The translations under genes were made by a program, and so were the position numbers. DNA of 64,000 nt from Telluria beijingensis (lineage in GTDB: Bacteria > Pseudomonadota > Gammaproteobacteria > Burkholderiales > Burkholderiaceae_D), in NCBI RefSeq assembly GCF_030770395.1, contig NZ_CP132480.1, forward strand, positions 2,245,978-2,309,977, given 5' to 3'. This document shows, in pieces, positions 52,281 through 60,472 of this stretch (the stretch's first letter is position 1; every line of letters starts with the position of its first letter). The notes below the pieces were generated by a model. The model was given only the letters and a program-made list of their open reading frames with translations. It searched no databases and was not told the DNA's origin.

Positions 52281-53258
52281 ATGCATCACGCATCGATTCC
52301 GCATTCCACCGGCCGCCCGCTCAACTGGCCGCTGCTCGCCATCTCCTTCGCGCTGCTTGCCTATGCCGTCATGTGCTGGCGCTGGGGCGGCACGGTCGAG
52401 GATTCGCAAGCTTATTACGACACCGCGCGCTACCTGCGCGGCGAGCTCGCGGCCAGCGAACTGCGCGCGCCTTTCCCGTATCGCCTGCTTGTGCCGGCCG
52501 CCGCCTCGGTCATGCCGGGCGAGCTGCGCAACAGCTTCGCCTTGCTGAACTGGCTGCTGGTGGTCGCCGGCGCCTGCTGCATGGCGGCCGCCGTGCTGCG
52601 CGCGGGCCTCGACCACAAGCGCGCCATCGCGGCCGGCCTGTTGATGATCGTGTCCCTGCCCACCTTCTGGTACGCGCCCTACCTGCTGGTCGATCCGGGC
52701 TCGATCGCGGCCCGCGCCGCCTTCGTGCTGGCGGTGCTGTCCGGCCAGCCCTGGCTGGCGGCGCTGGCGGGCCTGGTCGGCTCGGCGATCCGCGAAGAGA
52801 ACGTCCTGCTGCTGGTGTGGCTGGTCGCCACGCGCCAGATTGCCGTGCTGCCCGGCCTCGCCTTCCTGGCTGCCGCCGGCGGCTGGATGGTGCTGGTGCG
52901 CTGGTACCTGATCACCGGCCTGCCCGGCTATACCTGGCAGCCCAACTTCGGGACCGTGCTGGCGGCCCTGCGCGACGTCCGCTCGCTGGCCTCGATCGCG
53001 GGGACGGCCTTGCTGGTGGTGCCGCTGGCCATCGTCGGCTGGCGCCGTGCGCCGGCCCCGTTGCGGCCGCTGACCAGCCTTCTGCTGCTGATGGCCTTGC
53101 CCCAGCTGTATGCGGCGCTCAGCGTGCGCGTCGAGGGGCGCCTGGTGTGGGGGCTGTATCCCTTCCTGGTGCCGTTCGCGGTGTGCGTCGGCCTCAGGCG
53201 ATCCGCTCGCGCCACGCCCCCGGATTCATCCCGCTCCATTCGCGAAACGCGTGGGTGA
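52281..53258 (+). CDS. Polytopic membrane protein of unknown function
   Basis: A 325-residue protein with about eight to nine hydrophobic helices. The extracytoplasmic loop after the first helix contains EDSQAYYDTARYLRGELAASEL, an Asp/Tyr-rich pattern, and REENVLLLVWLVAT follows later. These features recall the GT-C fold (lipid-linked sugar transferases of the DUF2029/mannosyltransferase type), but no certain motif is present. The last 65 bases overlap the 3' end of the convergent AraC-family gene. The C-terminal residues after the last helix are low in conservation-like features, so the extension may be recent. Confidence 0.65.
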   Translation: MHHASIPHSTGRPLNWPLLAISFALLAYAVMCWRWGGTVEDSQAYYDTARYLRGELAASELRAPFPYRLLVPAAASVMPGELRNSFALLNWLLVVAGACCMAAAVLRAGLDHKRAIAAGLLMIVSLPTFWYAPYLLVDPGSIAARAAFVLAVLSGQPWLAALAGLVGSAIREENVLLLVWLVATRQIAVLPGLAFLAAAGGWMVLVRWYLITGLPGYTWQPNFGTVLAALRDVRSLASIAGTALLVVPLAIVGWRRAPAPLRPLTSLLLLMALPQLYAALSVRVEGRLVWGLYPFLVPFAVCVGLRRSARATPPDSSRSIRETRG

Positions 53259-54234
53259 ACGCGCTCTGCTCCTGGAAGCCGAGCAAGAAGGCGATGTCGA
53301 CCAGTCCCAGTTCGCGCCGGCGCAGGTAGTCCTGGGCCAGGCCGAAGCGCAGCGCGTCGAGCACTTCCTGGTAGCTCGACCCGGCCTCGGCCAGCTTGCG
53401 CTGCAGGGTGCGGGGCGACAGTCCCAGCTCGGCCGCCACCGGCGCCAGCCGCGCCGCGCCGCCGGCCAGGCGCGGCAGCAGCGCGGCGCGCACCCGCGCC
53501 ACAATGTGCTCCTGCCGGGCGGCGCGTTCTTCGAGCAGGCGCTCGGCGTGCTGGAGCAGGAGCGGATACAGGCTCGTGTCGGCATTCGGGACCGGCATCG
53601 CCAGCAGGGCCGCATCGACCGTCGCGCAGTGGCGCGGCGCATCGAACCCTGGCGCCACGCCCAGTACGCGCAGGTATTCGGCGTCGCCATGGCCCGGGTC
53701 GGGATGCATGAAGCTTAGCCCCAGCGGCGCCAGCGGCCGTCCGGCCAGCCAGCTGCCGAACACGCGGATGCCGGCGAATACACTCTCGACCAGATGCCGG
53801 GTGGCGTCCGGATGGTGGCTGATCCATTCGTAATGCGCCTGCGCGCCACCCTGCGCCAGCCGGCTGTGTCCGAGGTCGTGGGCCAGCGATTCATAGCGCT
53901 CGGTCAGCTGCAGCGCGTGGCCGAAGCTGTCGCAGGCCAGCAGCAGCATGCCGTAGGCGCTGTAGGTGGCGGGCCCCACCTTTTCGCCCACGTGCAGGCC
54001 GAAGAAAGGATCGCCCGCCAGGCGCGCGCCGGCTTCCAGCAAGGCGATGTAGCGTCGCGAGGACAGGTTATCTGGCAACGGGTCGAGGGCGTCGGGGGCC
54101 AGGCCGGCGGCCTGCGCCAGCTGGTCGGGGGCCAGACCGCGCTCGCGCGCGGTGTCCAGCAGCGGCTGCAGATAGGAACCCGTCACGCGGCCGCCATCCG
54201 CGGGCGCTGGCGCGATAGAGCAAGGCTGTGTCAT
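53194..54234 (-). CDS. AraC-family regulator of the ether-lipid-like cluster
   Basis: A 346-residue regulator with the arabinose-binding-like N-terminal domain of the OruR/ArgR-type AraC subgroup (LAGDPFFGLHVGEKVGPATYSAYGMLLLACDSFGHAL) and a C-terminal double helix-turn-helix (LAPVAAELGLSPRTLQRKLAE, then LVDIAFLLGFQEQSAFTHAFREWSGMNPGAWR). It is divergent from the AGPS-like gene, 88 bases apart, with TATAGTAT near the latter. It should activate the AGPS-glpD-kinase operon, perhaps in response to a lipid-derived inducer, since related regulators often sense hydrophobic molecules. Confidence 0.88.
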   Translation of the reverse strand: MTQPCSIAPAPADGGRVTGSYLQPLLDTARERGLAPDQLAQAAGLAPDALDPLPDNLSSRRYIALLEAGARLAGDPFFGLHVGEKVGPATYSAYGMLLLACDSFGHALQLTERYESLAHDLGHSRLAQGGAQAHYEWISHHPDATRHLVESVFAGIRVFGSWLAGRPLAPLGLSFMHPDPGHGDAEYLRVLGVAPGFDAPRHCATVDAALLAMPVPNADTSLYPLLLQHAERLLEERAARQEHIVARVRAALLPRLAGGAARLAPVAAELGLSPRTLQRKLAEAGSSYQEVLDALRFGLAQDYLRRRELGLVDIAFLLGFQEQSAFTHAFREWSGMNPGAWRERIA

Positions 54235-54322
54235 GAAAGCGCAATACGGTTGGGGAAGGCCGCTCTAATGTGATACCCGAGCTGGCAAAAAGAACAACTT
54301 ATAGTATAAGGCAAAGTCATTG

Positions 54323-55930
54323 ATGCGGCGTTGGAACGGTTGGGGTGACGAGTCGATTGCGGTGCAGCTCGAGGGAGAGGCGCGCGCCTTCCTCGGAGCA
54401 CGGCTGGGCCGGGGCACGGCCCCGCAGGACGCTACGTTCGAACAGGCCTGCGCCGGCCTGCCGCCCGGCCGCCTGCCGGCCCATCCGCTGGTCGACGCCA
54501 GCCCCGCCGTCCGCGCCCGCCACGCCCTGGGCCAGAGCCTGCCCGACTGGCTGCGCCTGCGCCACGGGCGGCTCGGCAATGTGCCCGACGGCGTCGCCTT
54601 TCCCGAATCGGGCGCCCAGGTGCGCGAGCTGCTGGCCTTCGCCGCCCGCCACGATGCGGTGGTGATTCCCTACGGCGGCGGCACCAGCGTGGCCGGCCAC
54701 CTCGACGTGGGCCACAGTTCCAACGGCGGGCTGCGTTCATCCCTGAGCATCGACATGGGCCGCATGCGCGCCATGATCTCGCTCGACCGCGAAGCGCAAC
54801 TGGCCTGCTTCGGCGCCGGCGTGTCCGGTCCCGACCTCGAAGCCCAGCTGCGCGCCCACGGCTATACGCTGGGCCACTATCCGCAATCGTTCGAATACTC
54901 CACGCTGGGCGGCTGGATCGCCACCCGCTCGTCGGGGCAGCAGTCGCTGCGCTACGGCCGCATCGAGCAGCTGTTCGCAGGCGGGCGCATCGAGTCGCCG
55001 TCGGGCACCCTCGACATCCCGACCTTCCCGGCCTCGAGCAGCGGCATCGACCTGCGCGAAATGGTGCTCGGCTCCGAAGGCCGGCTGGGCGTGCTGACCC
55101 ACGCCGCCGTGCGCATCAGCCGCCTGCCCCAGTTCGAGGCTTTCCACGCGCTGTTCTTCCCCGACTGGGAGCATGCGGTGCGCGCGGTGCGCGGCCTGGC
55201 CCAGGCGCGCCTGGGACTGTCGATGCTGCGCCTGTCGAACGCCAGCGAGACGCGCACCATGCTGGCGCTGGCCGGCCACGGGCGCCAGGTGGGACTGCTG
55301 GAGCGCTACCTGGGCTGGCGCGGCTGCGGCCAGGACAAATGCATGCTGCTGGTGGGCGCCAGCGGGGCCAAGGGCCAGGCGCGCGAGGCGCTGCGCGCGG
55401 CGCTGGCGCTGGCGCGGCGCCAGCGCGGCGTGCACGTCGGCCGCGCCCTGGGCGAACGCTGGCGCCGCAACCGCTTCCGCAGCGTCTACCTGCGCAACGC
55501 GGCCTGGGAACTGGGCTATGCGATCGACACGGTGGAAACCGCGCTCGACTGGCCCCACGTCACCCAGGCGGTGGGCGCGATCGAGCAGGCGGCGGCCGCC
55601 GCGCTCGAGGCGTTCGGGGAGCGCGTGCATGCCTACACCCATTTGTCGCACCTGTACCCGCAGGGGGCCAGCGTGTACACCACCTTCGTCTACCGGCTGG
55701 CGGGCGACTACCAGGCCGACCTGGTGCGCTGGCGCCAGCTGAAGGACCGGGTCTCCAGCGCGATCGTCGGCTGCGGCGGCACCATCAGCCACCAGCACGG
55801 CATCGGCGTCGACCACGCGCCGTGGCTGGCGGCGGAGAAGGGGGAGCTGGGCCTGGCGGCGATGGGCGCGCTGTTCCGCCACTTCGATCCCGAAGGCCGC
55901 ATGAATCCCGGCAAGCTGGTGACGCCATGA
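54323..55930 (+). CDS. Alkyl-DHAP-synthase-like FAD-binding oxidase
   Basis: A 535-residue flavoprotein of the VAO/PCMH family close to alkyldihydroxyacetonephosphate synthase (AGPS). FAD-binding PYGGGTSVAG is at 116-125; GHYPQSFEYSTLGGWIATRS and LGSEGRLGVLTHAAVRI match AGPS blocks; His490 and His492 (SHQHGIG) correspond to two of the three active-site His of human AGPS, the middle one being Gln. AGPS swaps the acyl chain of acyl-DHAP for a fatty alcohol, making the ether bond, and the reaction is reversible in principle. The ATG at 54323 is preferred over the adjacent TTG. It overlaps the GlpD-like gene by 4 bases. Confidence 0.88.
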   Translation: MRRWNGWGDESIAVQLEGEARAFLGARLGRGTAPQDATFEQACAGLPPGRLPAHPLVDASPAVRARHALGQSLPDWLRLRHGRLGNVPDGVAFPESGAQVRELLAFAARHDAVVIPYGGGTSVAGHLDVGHSSNGGLRSSLSIDMGRMRAMISLDREAQLACFGAGVSGPDLEAQLRAHGYTLGHYPQSFEYSTLGGWIATRSSGQQSLRYGRIEQLFAGGRIESPSGTLDIPTFPASSSGIDLREMVLGSEGRLGVLTHAAVRISRLPQFEAFHALFFPDWEHAVRAVRGLAQARLGLSMLRLSNASETRTMLALAGHGRQVGLLERYLGWRGCGQDKCMLLVGASGAKGQAREALRAALALARRQRGVHVGRALGERWRRNRFRSVYLRNAAWELGYAIDTVETALDWPHVTQAVGAIEQAAAAALEAFGERVHAYTHLSHLYPQGASVYTTFVYRLAGDYQADLVRWRQLKDRVSSAIVGCGGTISHQHGIGVDHAPWLAAEKGELGLAAMGALFRHFDPEGRMNPGKLVTP

Positions 55931-57522
55931 ATACGGCCACCGCCATGGGCAAGCCCAATGCCTTCCCGCCCGGCCGCGACTGGGACTTGCTGGTGATCGG
56001 CGGCGGCATCACCGGCGCCGGCATCCTGCTCGAGGCGGCGCGGCGCGGCCTCAAGACCCTGCTGGTCGAACAGAAGGACTTCGCCTGGGGCACCTCGAGC
56101 CGTTCGTCGAAGCTGGTGCATGGCGGCCTGCGCTACCTGGCCAGCGGCAGCCTGCGCCTGACGCGCGACGCGGTGCGCGAACGCGAGGCCCTGCTGCGCG
56201 CCGCGCCCGGCCTGGTCGAGCCGCAAGGCTTCGCCTTCGCCGACCACGGCACCGACATCAAGCGCCGCCTGGGTTTCCTGGCCATGCTGCGCGTCTACGA
56301 CATGCTGGCCGGGCGCCGCGAGCCGCACTGGGAACGCCCGGAATCGTTCCGCATGCTGGCGCCGAATATAGGAGAAACCGATCTCGCCGGCGGCATCCGC
56401 TACACCGACGCCAAGACCGACGACGCGCGCCTGGTGCTGCGCGTGCTGGACGAAGCGCGCGCCCACGGCGCCGTGGCCTGCAACTACGTGACCGTGCAGG
56501 CGCTGGTGCGCGACGGCGGCAAGGTGCATGGCGCCATGCTGCGCGACGAACGCAGCAAGGCCGAGACGGCGGTGCGGGCGCGGGTGGTGGTCAACGCCAC
56601 CGGCGCCTGGTCCGACCTGCTGGGCGGCGCGGCCGGCGGCAGCGCGCCGGACCGCGCGCCGCGCCTGCGTCCGCTGCGCGGCAGCCACCTGGTGCTGCCG
56701 GCCTGGCGCCTGCCACTGGCGCAGGCGGTCAGCCTGCTGCACCCGGCCGACGGCCGCCCGGTGTTCGCCTTCCCGTGGGAGGGCGTGACCCTGGTCGGCA
56801 CCACCGACGTCGACCACGCCGAAGGCCTGAATTCGGAAGCCCGCATCACGCGTCCCGAATTCGACTACCTGATGGCGGCGCTGCACGCCCAGTTCCCGCA
56901 GCTCGACCTGGTCGACGCCGACGTGGTCGCCACCTTCGCCGGCGTGCGGCCGGTGATCGACGGCGGCCTGCACGGCGCGCCGTCGTCCGAGAAGCGCGAC
57001 CACTTCGTGTGGTCCGAACCGGGCCTGGTCTCGGTCGCCGGCGGCAAATTGACGACCTTCCGCTCGATCGCCCTCGACGTGCTGCGCCACGTGTCGCAGC
57101 AACTGCCCGGCTGGCAGCTGCGCGCGGAGCGTGGGCCGGTGTTCGCGCGGGTATCGGTGCCGGCGCGCCACGACCTGCCGCCCGGCGTGCTGCGGCGCCT
57201 GGCCGGCCGGCATGGAGCGCAAGCCAAGCCGCTGCTGCTGGCGGCGCGCGTGGGCGAGCTGGAATGCATCCCCGGCACCCAGACGCTATGGGCCGAGCTG
57301 CGCTGGGCCGCGAGATCGGAGCAGGTCTACCAGCTCGACGACCTGCTGCTGCGCCGCACCCGGCTCGGCATCCAGCTGCCCAACGGCGGGCTCGGTCAGA
57401 TGGCGCGCATCCGCGCCATCTGCCAGCCGGAACTCGGCTGGCCTGACGCCCACTGGGAGGCGCAGGAGCGGCGCTACCTGGCTGAATGGCGCAAGCAGTA
57501 CGGCATTCCGCCGGCCGCCTGA
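55927..57522 (+). CDS. glpD: FAD-dependent glycerol-3-phosphate dehydrogenase (GlpD-like)
   Basis: A 531-residue flavoprotein with the N-terminal dinucleotide-binding motif LLVIGGGITGAG (residues 21-32), the GlpD signature WGTSSRSSKLVHGGLRYL, and the C-terminal GlpD domain (LPNGGLGQMARIRAICQPELGW). It oxidises a glycerol 3-phosphate at C2 to the dihydroxyacetone phosphate, passing electrons to quinone at the membrane. Being wedged between an AGPS-like enzyme and a sugar/polyol kinase, its substrate here may be 1-O-alkyl-glycerol 3-phosphate rather than free glycerol 3-phosphate. The start overlaps the preceding stop (ATGA). Confidence 0.9.
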   Translation: MNTATAMGKPNAFPPGRDWDLLVIGGGITGAGILLEAARRGLKTLLVEQKDFAWGTSSRSSKLVHGGLRYLASGSLRLTRDAVREREALLRAAPGLVEPQGFAFADHGTDIKRRLGFLAMLRVYDMLAGRREPHWERPESFRMLAPNIGETDLAGGIRYTDAKTDDARLVLRVLDEARAHGAVACNYVTVQALVRDGGKVHGAMLRDERSKAETAVRARVVVNATGAWSDLLGGAAGGSAPDRAPRLRPLRGSHLVLPAWRLPLAQAVSLLHPADGRPVFAFPWEGVTLVGTTDVDHAEGLNSEARITRPEFDYLMAALHAQFPQLDLVDADVVATFAGVRPVIDGGLHGAPSSEKRDHFVWSEPGLVSVAGGKLTTFRSIALDVLRHVSQQLPGWQLRAERGPVFARVSVPARHDLPPGVLRRLAGRHGAQAKPLLLAARVGELECIPGTQTLWAELRWAARSEQVYQLDDLLLRRTRLGIQLPNGGLGQMARIRAICQPELGWPDAHWEAQERRYLAEWRKQYGIPPAA

Positions 57523-57524
57523 CC

Positions 57525-59099
57525 GTGCAGGCTCCGCTGCTGCTGGCCATCGACAACGGCACCCAGAGCGTGCGCGCGCTGCTGTTCGACCTGCGTGGCG
57601 AACTGGTGGCCAGGTCGCAGGTGGCGCTCGATGGCTATCGCTCGCCGCAGCCGGGCTGGCACGAGCACGACGTCGACGCCTACTGGGAGGCGCTGTGCCA
57701 GGCCTGCCGGCTGTTGTGGACCTTGCCCGGCGCCGAGCGCGCGCGGGTGGCCGGCGTCGCCGTCACCACCCAGCGCGGCACGGTGGTCAACCTCGACCGC
57801 GATGGCCGCCCGCTGCGGCCGGCGATGACCTGGCTCGACCAGCGCCATACCGACGAGAACGAGGTGCCCCAGGTCGGTCCGTTGTGGCGCGCCGCGTTCC
57901 GCGTGGCGGGCGTGGCCGCCACCATGCGGCACCTGGTGGGCGAGGCCGAGATCAACTGGATCCGCGCCAACCAGCCGGACGTCTGGCGGGCGACCGACAA
58001 GTTCCTGCTGCTGTCGGGTTACCTGAACTGGCGCCTGGGAGGCCGCTTCGTCGATTCGAGCGGCTCGCAGGTGGCATATATTCCCTTCGACTACCGGCGC
58101 CGGCGCTGGGCCGGGCCGCGCGCCTGGCAATGGCAGGCGCTGGCGGTCACGCCGTCGATGCTGCCCGAGCTGGCGCCGCCCGGCGCGCGCCTTGGCGCCG
58201 TCACCGCGCAGGCGGCATCCGAGACTGGCATCCCGGAAGGCGTGCCGCTGCTGGCGGCGGCCGCCGACAAGGCCTGCGAAGTGATCGGCGCCGGCTGTTG
58301 CGAGCCGCATGTGGCATGCCTGAGCTACGGCACCACCGCCACCATCAACGTCACCTCGCGCCGCTACGTCGAGGCCGTGCGCTTCGTGCCGCCGTATCCG
58401 AGCGCACTGCCGGACGCCTGGAGCATCGAGCAGCAGGTGTACCGCGGCTACTGGATGGTCAACTGGTTCAAGGAGCAGTTCGGCCACCATGAACAATCGC
58501 GCGCGCTGCTCGAGGACGTGGCGCCGGAACGGCTGTTCGACGACCTGGCCAGCAGCGTGCCGCCGGGCGCGATGGGCCTGATGCTGCAGCCCTACTGGAC
58601 GCCGGGCATCCGCCTGCCGGGCCGCGAGGCCAAGGGCGCCATCGTCGGCTTCGGCGACGTGCATACCCGTGCCCACGTGTACCGCGCGATCCTGGAAGGG
58701 CTGGCGTATGCGCTGCGCGAAGGGAAGGAGCGCATCGAGCGCCGCGGCGGGGTGCGCATCACCGAGCTGCGCGTCTCTGGCGGCGGCTCGCAGAGCGATG
58801 CGGCGATGCAGCTGACGGCCGATATCTTCGGGCTGCCGACGGCGCGGCCGCATGTGTACGAGACCTCGGGACTGGGGGCGGCGATCGACGCCGCCGTGGG
58901 GCTGGGCTTGTATCCGGATTTTCCCGCTGCAATCGCGGGCATGACGCGGGTGGGGCGGGTGTTCGAACCGATCGCGGCCAACCGGGCGATCTATGAACGC
59001 CTGTACAAGCAGGTCTATCTGGCGATGTACCGCAGGATGCAGCCGCTGTACCGCGATATCGCCCGCATCACTGGCTACCCGCAGGGAGCTTCACGCTGA
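57525..59099 (+). CDS. FGGY-family carbohydrate (glycerol-like) kinase
   Basis: A 524-residue kinase with both FGGY domains: DNGTQSVRALLFDL at the N-terminus (ATP-binding fold), VTTQRGTVVNLDRDG, RPAMTWLDQRHTDEN, and the C-terminal VSGGGSQSDAAMQL and GLGAAIDAAVGLG. It is related to glycerol and xylulose kinases but is not a standard GlpK, since the GlpK signatures around the glycerol pocket are not kept. The GTG at 57525 sits 2 bases after the glpD stop; an in-frame ATG at 57486 would overlap it by 37 bases. It may phosphorylate an alkylglycerol for the two upstream enzymes. Confidence 0.88.
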   Translation: MQAPLLLAIDNGTQSVRALLFDLRGELVARSQVALDGYRSPQPGWHEHDVDAYWEALCQACRLLWTLPGAERARVAGVAVTTQRGTVVNLDRDGRPLRPAMTWLDQRHTDENEVPQVGPLWRAAFRVAGVAATMRHLVGEAEINWIRANQPDVWRATDKFLLLSGYLNWRLGGRFVDSSGSQVAYIPFDYRRRRWAGPRAWQWQALAVTPSMLPELAPPGARLGAVTAQAASETGIPEGVPLLAAAADKACEVIGAGCCEPHVACLSYGTTATINVTSRRYVEAVRFVPPYPSALPDAWSIEQQVYRGYWMVNWFKEQFGHHEQSRALLEDVAPERLFDDLASSVPPGAMGLMLQPYWTPGIRLPGREAKGAIVGFGDVHTRAHVYRAILEGLAYALREGKERIERRGGVRITELRVSGGGSQSDAAMQLTADIFGLPTARPHVYETSGLGAAIDAAVGLGLYPDFPAAIAGMTRVGRVFEPIAANRAIYERLYKQVYLAMYRRMQPLYRDIARITGYPQGASR

Positions 59100-59151
59100 A
59101 TAGCACGTATGGAGACTGCGGCCGGCCCTGCCAGCCGCAGGCACGATGGAT

Positions 59152-59853
59152 TCAGGCCAGCATGCGTCGCGCCGACAGGGCCGCCAGGTGATTATCCCTG
59201 GCCATTACCGGATCATCCTTCATCGCTGCGAGAACCTTCTGTGCTTCTTCGAGCGCCTGCAGGATGTTTTTTTCGTCCTCGGGCTTCTTGGCCAGCCGTG
59301 CGGCCGCGCGGTACATCGAAACGAGTTCGGTCGCGTGCACGTCGCCAGGATCGATATAGCTCTTGACGCAGACGTAGGCGATGGGGGTCTGGCTTTTCTC
59401 GGTGATGCCACCTGCAGCCACGCCGTAGGACCAGAATGCGACGTCGATGCGCTTGAGGATGTCGTCTTCCGCGATGGCGGCGAAACTTTGCTGGTAAGTC
59501 TCTTGTCCGGCGCCGGAGCCGAGCAGGGCGGTCAGCGCGGTACTGACGATGCCCGCCACCGCCTTCTTGCTGCCATCGGACGATCCCGCGCAGAAGCCGT
59601 CGACGATGTTGTCGAGCGCCCGGCCGATATTGTCCGCATCGTCGGAGGCGGTGACGTGGGTGCCAGATTTCGACTGGTCCTGGTGGGTGATCCGGAATTT
59701 GCTGTCATCGTCCAGCTCTTTCCTGATCTGCTCATTAAGTTCGCCGAGCTTCAAGGTAGCGAGCTTGTCCAGCAGGTCCAGGGTGGTCTTGATCTGTTCG
59801 AATTTCTCGTTCTTCGGATCGTTTGTCTCGATCGCCTGCTTGATTGATGCCAT
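59152..59853 (-). CDS. Cytoplasmic protein of unknown function
   Basis: A 233-residue protein with no family I recognise and no signal peptide. The N-terminal third is helical and charged (FEQIKTTLDLLDKLATLKL), the centre has a hydrophobic Gly/Ala-rich stretch (KKAVAGIVSTALTALLGSGAGQ), and the end is helical (EDEKNILQALEEAQKVLAAM). An amphipathic Gly/Ala segment of this kind might insert in membranes, as in some lipidated or pore-forming proteins, but that is speculation. GAGGA precedes the ATG. The gene is convergent with the FGGY kinase gene and probably monocistronic. Confidence 0.65.
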   Translation of the reverse strand: MASIKQAIETNDPKNEKFEQIKTTLDLLDKLATLKLGELNEQIRKELDDDSKFRITHQDQSKSGTHVTASDDADNIGRALDNIVDGFCAGSSDGSKKAVAGIVSTALTALLGSGAGQETYQQSFAAIAEDDILKRIDVAFWSYGVAAGGITEKSQTPIAYVCVKSYIDPGDVHATELVSMYRAAARLAKKPEDEKNILQALEEAQKVLAAMKDDPVMARDNHLAALSARRMLA

Positions 59854-59983
59854 GAAATGTCTCCTCGAAAGAACTCTATGGTGGACTTGCCCTCAACGCG
59901 CCGGCCTCATGCTATAACGCAAAAAAAGGCGCAAAAGACGCGCTTTGTCACAAGCACCTTGGACATTGCGCTGGATCAAAGTT

Positions 59984-60013
59984 GTGGTTTGGCCGCGAGT
60001 GGTTTGGCCGCGA
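59984..60013. repeat. Two-copy 15-bp tandem repeat
   Basis: GTGGTTTGGCCGCGA occurs twice in direct succession (59984-59998 and 59999-60013), followed by a partial third copy beginning GTAGTGTG. It lies in the roughly 220-base gap between the minus-strand orphan gene and the GFA-family gene. It is probably a replication-slippage product. Confidence 0.8.
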
Positions 60014-60076
60014 GTAGTGTGTCCGATGTATCGCGATATCGTGCGCATCGCTGCTTCTCCGCGCCGACGTGAGCCT

Positions 60077-60472
60077 TCAGGGGATATGCTCGGCGCCCGG
60101 CGGTGGCACCACCCAGGCGTGCATGCGCGATTCATACACCGACACGGTCGGCGCCGGAAAGCCGGGATCGGCGAAGGCGCCGATGGGGATGGCGATGGTG
60201 TCCTCGGCGCCTTCGGTCTGGAAATACACCGTGGCGCCGCAGGTCGGGCAGAAATGGAAGTTGGCGCGCGACCCTTCGTCACCCACCAGCGAATACGTGC
60301 TCGATCGGCCGGACAGCGTCACCTGTCCGGTCTGGAACCGGGCCTGGGCGCTGAAGACGCTGCCGCTGCGGCGCTGGCAGGCAAGGCAGTGGCAGATCGA
60401 GATGCGCAGCGGTTCGCCGCTGGCCTGCGCCGCCAGCTGGCCGCAGCTGCATGTGGCGGTTCGGATCGTCAT
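60077..60472 (-). CDS. GFA/CENP-V family zinc protein
   Basis: A 131-residue protein of the family named after glutathione-dependent formaldehyde-activating enzyme. Zinc-binding cysteines are Cys8 and Cys10 (CSCG), Cys27, Cys29 and Cys32 (CHCLACQ), and Cys75 and Cys78 (CPTC). Most such proteins are not formaldehyde enzymes, and the true role is unknown. It begins within the stop-overlap of a preceding exported-protein gene (ATGA), so the two are expressed together. It ends beside a repeat-containing gap. Confidence 0.88.
   Translation of the reverse strand: MTIRTATCSCGQLAAQASGEPLRISICHCLACQRRSGSVFSAQARFQTGQVTLSGRSSTYSLVGDEGSRANFHFCPTCGATVYFQTEGAEDTIAIPIGAFADPGFPAPTVSVYESRMHAWVVPPPGAEHIP

Noticed and set aside
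59984..60060. A small plus-strand peptide encoded by the tandem repeat region
   Set aside because: The open frame is made of the repeat itself (VVWPR units) and has no ribosome-binding site or family resemblance.
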